Part shown: one piece after another, positions 1 to 7,570 of the stretch
Position numbering within the stretch: the first letter of the stretch is position 1
How the letters are laid out: every line of letters begins with the position of its first letter
Origin: Pararhodospirillum photometricum DSM 122
Lineage (GTDB): Bacteria; Pseudomonadota; Alphaproteobacteria; Rhodospirillales; Rhodospirillaceae
Reading direction: 5' to 3'
DNA: 42,907 bases
Assembly: GCF_000284415.1 (NCBI RefSeq)
Contig: NC_017059.1
Coordinates: forward strand, 1,819,520-1,862,426
Notes under the pieces: generated by a model
What the model was told of the DNA's origin: nothing
Seen by the model: only the letters and a program-made list of their open reading frames with translations
The model's database searches: none
Translations under genes and position numbers: made by a program

Positions 1-35
1 CCCCTCGGTCTCGGGGGATCGCATCACGGTGGGGT

Positions 36-1880
36 CTAGGCCGACGTCTTATCCAAAGCCTCGGCAATCCCCGCCAAAAACGCCTCGCCATAGCGCGCCA
101 GTTTGCTCGCCCCCACCCCGTGAATCCCCTCCAGATCCTCGCGCCGACGCGGCCGTAAGGTCGCCATCTCCACCAAGGTCCGGTCGGGAAACACCACATA
201 CGGCGGGACACCCTCCTGGCTGGCCAAGGTCTTGCGCAGGGCCCGCAGGGCATCGAAGATAACGCGATCGGCCGGCGCCAAACTGAGGGCGGGTTGGGCC
301 GCCGCCTTGCTGGCCTTGCCCTTGGGATCCCGGCTGGCCGCCGCCTTCATCACATCGGCGCGTACCATAAAGCGCTCGCCGCCGCGCAACACCGCGTTGC
401 CGCGGGCCGTCATCCGCCAAGCGCCATGGGCGGTGAGGTCCTGGGTGATGAGGCCGGCGGCGTAAAGCTGGCGAACCAGCGCCCGCCACACCCCCCGCGT
501 CTGATCGCGCCCCACGCCAAAGGTCGGCAGGCGGTCGTGGCCGTAGTTGAGAACGTTGTCGGTGGCGGTGCCGGTCAGGATGTTGATCAGGTGCTCGGTG
601 GCGAAGCGCTGGCCGGTGCGCAGCATGGCCGACATGAGCTTTTGCGCCTCGATGGTCCCATCGCGGGTTTCCACGCCATCGCGGCAGAGGTCGCAATTGC
701 CGCACGGCGCCGCCTCCTCGCCGAAATAGGCCAGCAGGCTTTGGCGCCGACAGCGCGGCGCCTCGCACAAGGCGAGCAAGGCGTTGAGGCGCTGGGTCTC
801 CACCCGCTTCTGGTCGTCGCTCGCTTGGCTTTCCTCGATGCGGCGGCGATGGAGCAAGATGTCGTCGAGGCCATAGAAGGTCAGGGTGTCAGCGGGCAGA
901 CCGTCGCGGCCGGCGCGGCCGATCTCCTGGTAATAAGCCTCGATACTGCGCGGCAGGTCGGCATGGCAGACAAAGCGCACGTCGGGTTTGTCGATGCCCA
1001 TGCCAAAGGCCACCGTGGCCGCCATCACCAGCCCATCCTCGGCCACGAACGCATCCTGGTTGGCGGCCCGAACCGCCGGCTCCAGACCGGCATGGTAGGG
1101 AAGCGCGCGGTGACCGGCATCGGTGAGGATCTCGGCCCAGGTTTCGGTAGCGGCGCGAGTGGCACAATACAAAATGCCGTTTTCGCCCTGATGCCCGCGG
1201 ATAAACTCCAAAATGCGCTTGCGGGTGTTGCCCTTGGGCGTCATCGCCAGATGCAGGTTGGGGCGATCGAAGCCGCCGATAAAGATCTCGGGCGTCTCGG
1301 GGAACAGCCGGGCTTGAATGTCGGCCCGGGTCGCCGCGTCCGCCGTGGCGGTAAACGCCAGGGTCTGCACCCCGCCCAGGGCGTGGCGCACCTCGCCCAG
1401 CACCAGATACTCGGGGCGGAAGTCATGCCCCCACTGACTGACACAGTGGGCTTCGTCGATCACCAAAGCCACAACGCGGGCCCGCTCCAACAGGCCCAGG
1501 GTGTCGGAACGGGCCAAACGCTCCGGCGCTATATAAAGGAGAAGCGGCGCGTCCTCCTCCAAGGCGGCGATCAAGCGCCGCGCCTCGGCAACGGGTGTGG
1601 CCGAATTCAAGGTGCCGGCATTAAGCCCCAGGGCCTGAAGCTGGGCCACCTGATCGCGCATCAAGGCGATGAGCGGCGACACCACCAAGGTCACCCCCGG
1701 GCGCATGAGGGCCGGCAGTTGGTAGCACAGCGACTTGCCCGCGCCGGTCGGCATGATGGCCAGCACGTCGCGCCCGGCCAGCACCGCGGAGACAATCGCT
1801 TCCTGGCCGGGGCGGAACTGGGAAAAGCCAAACACGCGTGCCAGCAGGCCGTGGGGGTCGTTGGACGGGGAAAACGACAT
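36..1880 (-). CDS. recQ: ATP-dependent DNA helicase RecQ
   Basis: RecQ-family 3'-5' DNA helicase that unwinds recombination and repair intermediates in the cytoplasm. The 614-residue product has Walker A (TGAGKS, about residues 45-50), the DEAH box (about 142-145) followed by the RecQ loop CVSQWGHDFRPEY, a helicase C-terminal domain with QEIGRAGRDG, a zinc-binding Cys cluster (ending CGNCDLC), a winged helix and a C-terminal HRDC domain (about 530-610). Length fits the family. The start is set at ATG 1880 (MSFSPSNDPHG), immediately before the conserved FGFSQFRPGQ; an in-frame ATG at 1919 is possible, but the reading frame further upstream runs into a palindromic repeat. It lies 100 bases downstream of the iminopeptidase gene on the same strand, with that repeat between them. 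Confident call; only the start is uncertain. Confidence 0.95.
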   Translation of the reverse strand: MSFSPSNDPHGLLARVFGFSQFRPGQEAIVSAVLAGRDVLAIMPTGAGKSLCYQLPALMRPGVTLVVSPLIALMRDQVAQLQALGLNAGTLNSATPVAEARRLIAALEEDAPLLLYIAPERLARSDTLGLLERARVVALVIDEAHCVSQWGHDFRPEYLVLGEVRHALGGVQTLAFTATADAATRADIQARLFPETPEIFIGGFDRPNLHLAMTPKGNTRKRILEFIRGHQGENGILYCATRAATETWAEILTDAGHRALPYHAGLEPAVRAANQDAFVAEDGLVMAATVAFGMGIDKPDVRFVCHADLPRSIEAYYQEIGRAGRDGLPADTLTFYGLDDILLHRRRIEESQASDDQKRVETQRLNALLALCEAPRCRRQSLLAYFGEEAAPCGNCDLCRDGVETRDGTIEAQKLMSAMLRTGQRFATEHLINILTGTATDNVLNYGHDRLPTFGVGRDQTRGVWRALVRQLYAAGLITQDLTAHGAWRMTARGNAVLRGGERFMVRADVMKAAASRDPKGKASKAAAQPALSLAPADRVIFDALRALRKTLASQEGVPPYVVFPDRTLVEMATLRPRRREDLEGIHGVGASKLARYGEAFLAGIAEALDKTSA

Positions 1881-1930
1881 TCGGGGGGGCTCTGAGTGCA
1901 CGGGAGAAGGGCGTTCCATCAAACGAGGAG

Positions 1931-1972
1931 ACAAGGAAAGGCTGGGGAGGCAGGGCCTCCCCAAGCCCCTCC
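1931..1972 (+). repeat. Palindromic intergenic element, copy 1 (forward)
   Basis: Perfect 8-bp stem GGGGAGGC (1944-1951) / GCCTCCCC (1955-1962), loop AGG, with the left flank AAGGCT and right flank AAGCCCCTCC shared by the other copies. It sits between two codirectional genes: the 3' end of the iminopeptidase gene and the start of recQ. Confidence 0.85.
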
Positions 1973-1983
1973 GATCCTTGGGG

Positions 1984-3006
1984 TCAGGCGTGCTGGTCGG
2001 CGAAAGCTCGCGTGGCCTGGACCAGGGCAGCCCGCACCCCCGGCTCCAAGGCCGAATGGCCGGCATCGGGGACCATCACCAAGCGGCTGCCCGGCCAGGC
2101 GCGATGCAGGTCCCACGCCGACACAGGCGGGCAGACCACGTCGTAGCGGCCCTGGACGATGGTGCACGGCAGTCCCTTCACCCGATCGATGTCCTCCAGC
2201 AACTGGCCTTCGCGCAGAAAGCCCGCGTGGCGCATGTAGTGGCATTCGAGGCGAGCGAGCGCAAGGGCGGCACGGCCATCGCCCTCGTCACAAGGCCGCG
2301 GCCGCAAGCGGGCGCAGGCATCCTCGTAGCCGCTCCACACCCGGGCGGCCGGCAGGTGGACCAACGGATCAGGATCGGTCAGGCGGCGATAGTAGGCGCT
2401 CAGGGGATCATGGCGTTCGTCTTCGGGCAAAAAGCCAAAAAAGACATGGGCCGCCTCGGGAAAGAAGCGGCCCATACCGTTCAAGAACCAGTCCACCTCA
2501 AACGCCCGGAACAAAAACACCCCGCGCAGGATAAAGCCGAGACAACGCTCAGGATGCGCCTCGCCATAGGCCAACGCCAAGGTGCTCCCCCACGATCCGC
2601 CAAAGATCATCCAGCGTTCGACATCCAGGTAGTCCCGCAACAGCTCCATGTCGGCCACGAGGTCGGCCGTGGTGTTATCGGCAAGCTCGGCAAAAGGACG
2701 CGAGCGCCCGGCCCCGCGTTGATCCAGCAAAATGACCCGGTAACGCTGGGGATCAAAATAGCGGCGGCAAAAAGGGGCTGTCCCCGCCCCGGGTCCCCCA
2801 TGCACAAACAACACCGGGATGCCGTCCGGGGCGCCGCTTTCTTCCCAATGCAGGACATGAGCGCCCCCCACCCGCAACCGCCCGGTGCGACGGGCCTCAA
2901 TGGCGGGATACAGATCGGCCAGGGCATCCGGGATCACTGGGGAGTCGCCGGAATCGCCGTGCCGCTCAATGGAATGCTGTCTGTCGCCGCCTCTTGCCTC
3001 AGCCAT
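1984..3006 (-). CDS. pip: Proline iminopeptidase (peptidase S33)
   Basis: Alpha/beta-hydrolase that removes N-terminal proline from peptides. Within 340 residues there is the oxyanion-hole motif HGGPGAG (about 69-75), the DQRGAGRS block typical of proline iminopeptidases, the nucleophile motif GGSWGS (Ser about 138), and the C-terminal catalytic His in DAGHSALEP. The RVWSGYEDAC-like stretch in the cap region is also typical of the family. The start is taken at ATG 3006, which has a purine-rich GGGGGA just upstream; an ATG at 3072 is in frame but lacks a ribosome site and the added residues are low-complexity. It is followed on the same strand by recQ across a palindromic element, so co-transcription is possible but not shown. 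Confidence 0.92.
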   Translation of the reverse strand: MAEARGGDRQHSIERHGDSGDSPVIPDALADLYPAIEARRTGRLRVGGAHVLHWEESGAPDGIPVLFVHGGPGAGTAPFCRRYFDPQRYRVILLDQRGAGRSRPFAELADNTTADLVADMELLRDYLDVERWMIFGGSWGSTLALAYGEAHPERCLGFILRGVFLFRAFEVDWFLNGMGRFFPEAAHVFFGFLPEDERHDPLSAYYRRLTDPDPLVHLPAARVWSGYEDACARLRPRPCDEGDGRAALALARLECHYMRHAGFLREGQLLEDIDRVKGLPCTIVQGRYDVVCPPVSAWDLHRAWPGSRLVMVPDAGHSALEPGVRAALVQATRAFADQHA

Positions 3007-3412
3007 GGAGTCCCCCGTGGTGGTCGTGCCAGATCCCGGAACCGGGGACACGGAATCGCTTCGTGACATCATGAGACCATTGGGCCTGACAATCCAGCCC
3101 CCGCCCCTAGGGAAACCGCGTCATCCGCGCCTCGGGGCACGCGCTGCCGCGAAACCCAAGTCGCGCGAAATAAGGGAGGTCGCGTCGCACAATCGCCTTC
3201 GAAGATTACAGGTCAGTGTTCCGCTTTTTATCAGTTAAAAACTTTGCCCCCTCTCCGCTTGCACTTTCCTTCTCTTGGTCCCAAATACCCAAGCAGAACA
3301 CTCTTGCCCACGAAAGAAGCAGGTTGTGCCGAGGATGATGATGATTTAGTCTGGTTTATAGGAAAAAAAGGGCGACCTTAACGGGGATAATGCCCTTGGA
3401 ACGGGGGGTTCC
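3007..3412. other. 406-base divergent intergenic region
   Basis: Lies between the divergently oriented iminopeptidase and MCP-like genes. It is AT-richer than its surroundings at 3220-3400, as expected for promoters facing both ways. I see no RNA gene, repeat copy or convincing -35/-10 pair. A GATAAT hexamer at 3386-3391 has no -35 partner. Confidence 0.5.
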
Positions 3413-4528
3413 ATGAATAAAATCGCATGGGTTGGGGCGGCGGAGGCCTTCCCCGCATCGTCACGAAGGACGATCGAGATGACTGCCTCAAGAGAGGACG
3501 GGGGCGCCAAGCCAGAGGACATTATTGTTCTGACGGCAGATGTTCGGGAAATGACACAGGATAAAATTGCCGAAATCCAGGCCGTCACAGGACGGACCCG
3601 CATCCTTGCCCTCAATGCCTTGATTGAAAGCGCCCGCGCCGGCGACAGTGGGCGGGGGTTCGCCGTGGTCGCCAACGAAGTCAAGGAAGTCTCCCGCGAG
3701 ATCGCCGACATCGCCGGCGCTCTTGAGAGCGAACTCACCGCCAAAGTCGAAACCTTGGAGCGAATCGGCCGGCGCATCGTGGATCACGTGCGAGGCCAGC
3801 GCCTTGTCGATCTGGCACTAAACGCCGTCGAGCTGATCGACCGAAACTTGTATGAACGAACCTGCGATGTGCGCTGGTGGGCCACCGACTCCGCCGTCGT
3901 GGAGTGCCTCAGCAGCTCCTCCCCCGAAACCAGCCGCCACGCCAGCCGGCGCCTGGGCGTGATTCTGTCGGCCTATACCGTTTATCTCGACTTGTGGATC
4001 TGTGACCTGGAGGGGCGCATCGTGGCCTCGGGCCGCCCCGACCGCTACCCGGTGAGCGGACGCTCGGTGGCCGGCGAACGCTGGTTTCGCGAGGCCCTGC
4101 GCACCCCCTCGGGAAATGACTACGCGCTGGCCGATATCATTCCGGCACCCCTTCTGGACAACCAGCCCGTCGCCACCTATGCCGCGGCCATCCGCGAGGG
4201 GGGCGACGCCCGGGGCAGGGTCTTAGGGGTGCTGGGGATTCACTTCGACTGGGGTCCCCAGGCCCGCGCCATCGTCGAAGGCGTGCGCTTTGATCCGCGC
4301 GAACAGCGCTCGTCCCAGGCCCTTTTGCTCGATGCCAACGGCCGGATCCTCGCCGCCTCCAACGGCCAGGGCGTCTTGCAAGAGCGCTTTCCCCTCCAAA
4401 CCCAAAACAAGCCCTTTGGTCACTATGTCCAAGACGACGGGACCGTGGTCGGCTTCCACCTCACCCCGGGCTACGAGACCTACAAGGGGCTCGGGTGGTA
4501 CGGCTGCGTCGTGCAACGGCCGTTTTGA
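3413..4528 (+). CDS. Soluble MCP-like protein: signalling hairpin plus C-terminal Cache-type domain
   Basis: Residues about 40-115 resemble the tip of the methyl-accepting chemotaxis signalling hairpin (ILALNALIESARAGDSGRGF followed by AVVANEVKEVSREIADIA), the region that contacts CheA and CheW. Residues about 130-371 look like a Cache/PAS-type sensor (DLWICDLEGRIVASGRPDRYPVSG, then a second lobe with LLLDANGRILAAS). There is no membrane segment, no HAMP domain and no long methylation helix, so it is a short cytoplasmic receptor with the usual order reversed. Start ATG 3413 is supported by the similar N-terminus (M-x-x-I/V-AWVG) of the small remnant at 4761; ATG 3479 is an alternative. A palindromic element follows the stop. 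It probably feeds a chemosensory array or a CheA-like kinase encoded elsewhere. The fold assignment of the C-terminal half is by eye. Confidence 0.75.
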   Translation: MNKIAWVGAAEAFPASSRRTIEMTASREDGGAKPEDIIVLTADVREMTQDKIAEIQAVTGRTRILALNALIESARAGDSGRGFAVVANEVKEVSREIADIAGALESELTAKVETLERIGRRIVDHVRGQRLVDLALNAVELIDRNLYERTCDVRWWATDSAVVECLSSSSPETSRHASRRLGVILSAYTVYLDLWICDLEGRIVASGRPDRYPVSGRSVAGERWFREALRTPSGNDYALADIIPAPLLDNQPVATYAAAIREGGDARGRVLGVLGIHFDWGPQARAIVEGVRFDPREQRSSQALLLDANGRILAASNGQGVLQERFPLQTQNKPFGHYVQDDGTVVGFHLTPGYETYKGLGWYGCVVQRPF

Positions 4529-4533
4529 GGCGT

Positions 4534-4570
4534 GAAAGGCGGGGAGGGCCGAGCCTCCCCGGACCCCTCC
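4534..4570 (+). repeat. Palindromic intergenic element, copy 2 (forward)
   Basis: GGGGAGG (4541-4547) pairs with CCTCCCC (4554-4560), with the right flank GGACCCCTCC. It starts six bases after the MCP-like stop codon. The loop is longer than in other copies. Confidence 0.75.
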
Positions 4571-4753
4571 CTGTTCCTGGCAGGGCGACGGCTCCTTTCC
4601 CCCCTTTTTCCTACGGTACCTTGTGACGTCGAACCCGGTTGCGGGACGTCGGGGCGTTGGACTACGGTTTGGTGAAAGTCACCGAATAGGGGCGGTGATC
4701 TCTCGTTTCTCCACCAAAACGATTGCGCCTGGGCCACTGGGCAAGGGGAAGTC

Positions 4754-5332
4754 TTAAGAGATGAAGCAGGTTGCATGGGTCGGACATGAAGAGACGGCGC
4801 TCTCCCTTGCCAAAGACGTGTCCGGCGCCAAAAGCCACGGCAGGTGAGACCGACGAGTCGGCAAACCATGCACAACCATCGCATCAATGCCCGCCGGCGC
4901 GGGCCGGGACGCCTCGCTGGCCCCTGTCGTTGCGACGGCAACGCCGCCCGGCGCCGCAGGGCGAGGACCAGGGGCTCCCGGGGCCAGGGGGGCCCCTGCC
5001 CCGCTCCCCGGTCGAGACGCAAGAAGCGTCCCCGGGGTCGGTGCCGGAGCCAAGCGCACCAAAGCCTGCCCGCCTTGAACACTGACCAAGGTCAAGGTCA
5101 AGGGCGTTCCCTGCGAAAGGGGAGAAGAGGTTTTCACCACCACCTCGCCCAACGAGGTGCCCAGCCGAACCTCCCCGCGAGTGGGTGAGGTGAGCACGCT
5201 CGCCTCGAGAACCGTGCCCGGCGGCACTCCTTGCAGCGCCGACGGCAGGGCGGGCACGCTGGCCAGGGTGGACGCCGGTGTGCTGGTGGTCCACGAGGTG
5301 AGACCCGGCGGGAGGAGGATGGGAGTGCTCAT
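4754..5332 (-). CDS. FliK-like flagellar hook-length control fragment (probably 3'-truncated)
   Basis: Third gene of a flhF/minD-like/fliK-like run. The 192-residue product starts MSTPILLPPGLTSW and then has a block VPPGTVLEASVLTSPTRG, VVVKTSSPLSQGTPLTLTL typical of the N-terminal part of FliK-like proteins that follow the MinD-like gene in Rhodospirillales; this comparison is from memory. The middle is Pro/Ala-rich. The conserved C-terminal Flg_hook domain is missing, and the last ~35 residues (after about 4860) read as unrelated sequence antisense to the MCP-type remnant at 4761-4847. That points to a deletion that removed the 3' end. Start ATG 5332 has GGAGGG and AGGA upstream. It starts 26 bases after the MinD-like stop. 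A complete but divergent small protein cannot be excluded. Confidence 0.5.
   Translation of the reverse strand: MSTPILLPPGLTSWTTSTPASTLASVPALPSALQGVPPGTVLEASVLTSPTRGEVRLGTSLGEVVVKTSSPLSQGTPLTLTLVSVQGGQALVRLAPAPTPGTLLASRPGSGAGAPLAPGAPGPRPAAPGGVAVATTGASEASRPAPAGIDAMVVHGLPTRRSHLPWLLAPDTSLARESAVSSCPTHATCFIS
4761..4847 (+). pseudogene. N-terminal remnant of a second MCP-like gene (28 codons)
   Basis: A short reading frame begins MKQVAWVGHEETALSLAKD and stops after 28 codons. Its start matches the N-terminus of the MCP-like protein at 3413 (MNKIAWVGAAEAF): M, two residues, I/V, AWVG, two residues, E/A. A GGGGAAG purine run lies about 10 bases upstream. After about codon 20 the similarity ends and the sequence merges with the antisense FliK-like frame. 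The simplest reading is the 5' stub of a paralogue cut by a deletion; an expressed small peptide is the alternative. Confidence 0.4.
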
Positions 5333-5357
5333 GCGGGTCCTGCCCTCCGGCGCCGGC

Positions 5358-6173
5358 CTATCCCTGGAGCAAGCGCTCGGCGATGGCCTCCACATCCATG
5401 GCGGCCTCGGCATTGGGATACCGGGTCAAAATGGGGGTCTGGTTGCGGATGGACTCCCGGACCCGGGTGTCGCGCCGCACGATGCCGGCCAGCGGTGGGC
5501 TGATCTTGAGAAAGCCCTGGCAGGCCTTGAGAAGAGTCTGATAGGTCCGCTCGCCTTCACGGGTGGAATTGCAGGCGTTGACCACGACGCGGATATCCAC
5601 GTCCCGGCGCTCCATCGCGGTGATCTTGATGAAGGCGTAAGCATCGGCCAGCGAGGTCGGTTCGTCGCTGGTGACCACGAGCATGGCCCCAGCGGCACGC
5701 GAGAGCAGGCGAATGGACTTGCCGACCCCGGCGCCCAGATCCAAAATCACCCGATCATAGCTCTGGCTCATGAGTAACAGATCCTCGGTCAGGATCTGGA
5801 GCCGCCCCGGCGGAATGTTGGCAAGACTGCCCGACCCGGAGCGCCCGGCAATGACATCAAAGCCCCCGGCCGGATAGGGAGTGGTCGCCTGATGCAGGGT
5901 TTTCTTGCCGGCGATCACACTGCCCAGGTCGTGGGCGGGCATCAGGCCCAACTGAATATCGACGTTGGCCAGTCCCAGATCGCCATCAAACAGCAAGGTG
6001 CGGCACCCACGCTTGGACAGCGCGTGTGACAAAGTGACGGCGAACCACGTCTTGCCAACACCGCCCTTGCCCGAGGCAATGGCGAGGATATTGCGCATGC
6101 GGACCTTGGTCCCGGCGGAGCGCGGCGCCATGGACGGGAACGGGGTCCCGAGGGTGGGTGCTTCGCTGCTCAT
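5358..6173 (-). CDS. flhG: MinD/ParA-like ATPase, flagellar-number regulator FlhG type
   Basis: Cytoplasmic P-loop ATPase of the MinD/FlhG group, which with FlhF sets flagellar number and position. The 271-residue product has the deviant Walker A GKGGVGKTWFAVTLSHAL near residue 30, the switch I-type block LLFDGDLGLANVDIQLG, a Walker B-like RVILDLGAGVGKSI (note Gly-Ala instead of the more common D-T/C-GAG), and the FlhG-type TSDEPTSLADAYAFIK. ATG 6173 lies five bases past the flhF stop, so the two are almost certainly co-translated. Longer upstream starts would overlap flhF and are not needed. Confidence 0.85.
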   Translation of the reverse strand: MSSEAPTLGTPFPSMAPRSAGTKVRMRNILAIASGKGGVGKTWFAVTLSHALSKRGCRTLLFDGDLGLANVDIQLGLMPAHDLGSVIAGKKTLHQATTPYPAGGFDVIAGRSGSGSLANIPPGRLQILTEDLLLMSQSYDRVILDLGAGVGKSIRLLSRAAGAMLVVTSDEPTSLADAYAFIKITAMERRDVDIRVVVNACNSTREGERTYQTLLKACQGFLKISPPLAGIVRRDTRVRESIRNQTPILTRYPNAEAAMDVEAIAERLLQG

Positions 6174-6178
6174 GCCGG

Positions 6179-7201
6179 TCACAGGGCCTCCGAATAGGGC
6201 GAGACGTCGTCGTCCTCGGCATAGGCACCCACCCCGTCCTCCGGTGGGATGTCCTCCTCCAGGGGAAGGATAAGGCGGGCGAGGGAAACCGGATTGATGG
6301 GGCACAACCCGTTGGCGACACGCGGATTGATCGACACGTCGCCGAAGGCCAGGGCGCCGGCTTCCGCCGCTGCCAGTATACCGCCAAGACGACGGGCCAT
6401 GTCCAGGCGGGTCGCAAGAATTCGCGAGGCCCCGGCCTCGGCGAAAGCCTCGGCGATTTCGATGGCTTCCATGGGATCGGTTCCGGCGTTCAGCACCAGG
6501 GCCACATCCATGGGCACCGCCGCCACCAGCGACCGCAGATAATCCATATCGTCCTGGGAAAAAGGATTAAGCCCGGGGCTGTCGATGAAAATGACCCCAT
6601 ACTGCTGCTGCATGTTGGGAACAAGGGTCGCTAAGCCCTCAGGGCCGCGCGCCTTTTTGAGATCGACCTCCAAAATGCGCGTGAAAGCGGCCAATTGCTC
6701 CTGGGCGCCGGCCCGCACGGTGTCGGCGGTGATTACCCCCACCGCGCCGCCAGTGAGACGCGCCCGCGCCGCCAGCTTGGCCACGGCGATGGTCTTGCCC
6801 GTCCCCGGCGGCCCGGCCAGCAACACCGGGCGCGACGCCGCCCCCTGTGGCATGGGGAGAAAATGAAAAACCTGATCCAAGGCCCCGGCGCAGGCCCCAA
6901 TGGCATCGTGGGCCGGAGTGGCGGAGGCGAGATTAACCAAAAGCTCGGTCAGGCGCGCTGGCGCCCCATGGAACTCCAAAGCCTCGCGCACGGCATCGCC
7001 GTGGGGGGCGCGTCGTGCGCCGGTCAAGGCTTGATAAATGTCATCCTCAACCGGGTCGTGTTCCAGGGCAGCGGTGATGCGCACACCGTTCCCGTCCGAC
7101 GCCCGCTGGGTCGAAACGATGATCGCATCGTCGCCCAGTTCGGCCCGGATGGCGGCCATGGCCTCGGCCATGCTGTCAGCGGTGTAGCACTTAAGCCGCA
7201 T
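6179..7201 (-). CDS. flhF: Flagellar biosynthesis GTPase FlhF
   Basis: SRP-type GTPase that recruits early flagellar components to the pole. The 340-residue product begins MRLKCYTADSMAEAMAAIRAELGDDAIIVSTQ, the conserved FlhF N-terminus, and carries the NG-domain motifs G1 GPPGTGKT, ADTVRAGAQEQL, G3 DSPG (in place of the more common DTAG) and G4 TRLD. The C-terminus has GLCPINPVSLARLIL as in alphaproteobacterial FlhF. The start ATG 7201 has AGG eight bases upstream; an in-frame ATG at 7234 adds 11 residues without homology. It heads a minus-strand operon with flhG and the FliK-like fragment. flhA, a frequent upstream neighbour, is not present here. Confidence 0.9.
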   Translation of the reverse strand: MRLKCYTADSMAEAMAAIRAELGDDAIIVSTQRASDGNGVRITAALEHDPVEDDIYQALTGARRAPHGDAVREALEFHGAPARLTELLVNLASATPAHDAIGACAGALDQVFHFLPMPQGAASRPVLLAGPPGTGKTIAVAKLAARARLTGGAVGVITADTVRAGAQEQLAAFTRILEVDLKKARGPEGLATLVPNMQQQYGVIFIDSPGLNPFSQDDMDYLRSLVAAVPMDVALVLNAGTDPMEAIEIAEAFAEAGASRILATRLDMARRLGGILAAAEAGALAFGDVSINPRVANGLCPINPVSLARLILPLEEDIPPEDGVGAYAEDDDVSPYSEAL

Positions 7202-7570
7202 GAAACCTGTCGTGTGTCCAGGGTGATCCCACAAGCGCCGGACTGCGACGCCGGGGCCGATTTTAGCCGGGGCGTGTTAAGCTCCTCTTACCGAAGGTTT
7301 GCCGTGAAAGCGAGCAAAACACTTTAATTTTCCGAAGGGGAGCTTTTCCGAAGGCTTCCTTCCCGAAGGAGGGGGGGGGCTCACGTCTCCCCTTCCCCTA
7401 CCCAGCGAAGCGGCTTCGACTATATGGGTCAGGAGTTGCGCGTTTAGCAAGGCCGGAGGCCGGCTTCGCCGGAAAAGACCATGCTTTCCCTTTCCCTGGA
7501 ACAGTATCCAGAGTATCCTAAACGTTATAGATCCTCTGTCCCCTAAACACTCCCCCAAACGGCTGCCGGA
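7202..7570. other. 369-base divergent intergenic region with small inverted repeats
   Basis: Separates flhF (minus) from the diguanylate cyclase gene (plus). It contains three imperfect copies of a CCGAAGG(A/G)-type motif around 7335-7372 and a perfect CCGGC-TTC-GCCGG hairpin at 7460-7472. The palindromic element family seen elsewhere in the window is absent. No coding potential is evident. Confidence 0.5.

Noticed and set aside
294..1895. Long plus-strand open frame (533 codons) opposite recQ
   Set aside because: Low-complexity Gly/Ala/Gln/Arg-rich product with no motifs, antisense to a clear RecQ; a GC-rich shadow frame.
4735..4760. Sigma-54 promoter before the MKQVAWVG stub
   Set aside because: GG and GC doublets are eight bases apart, not the required ten.
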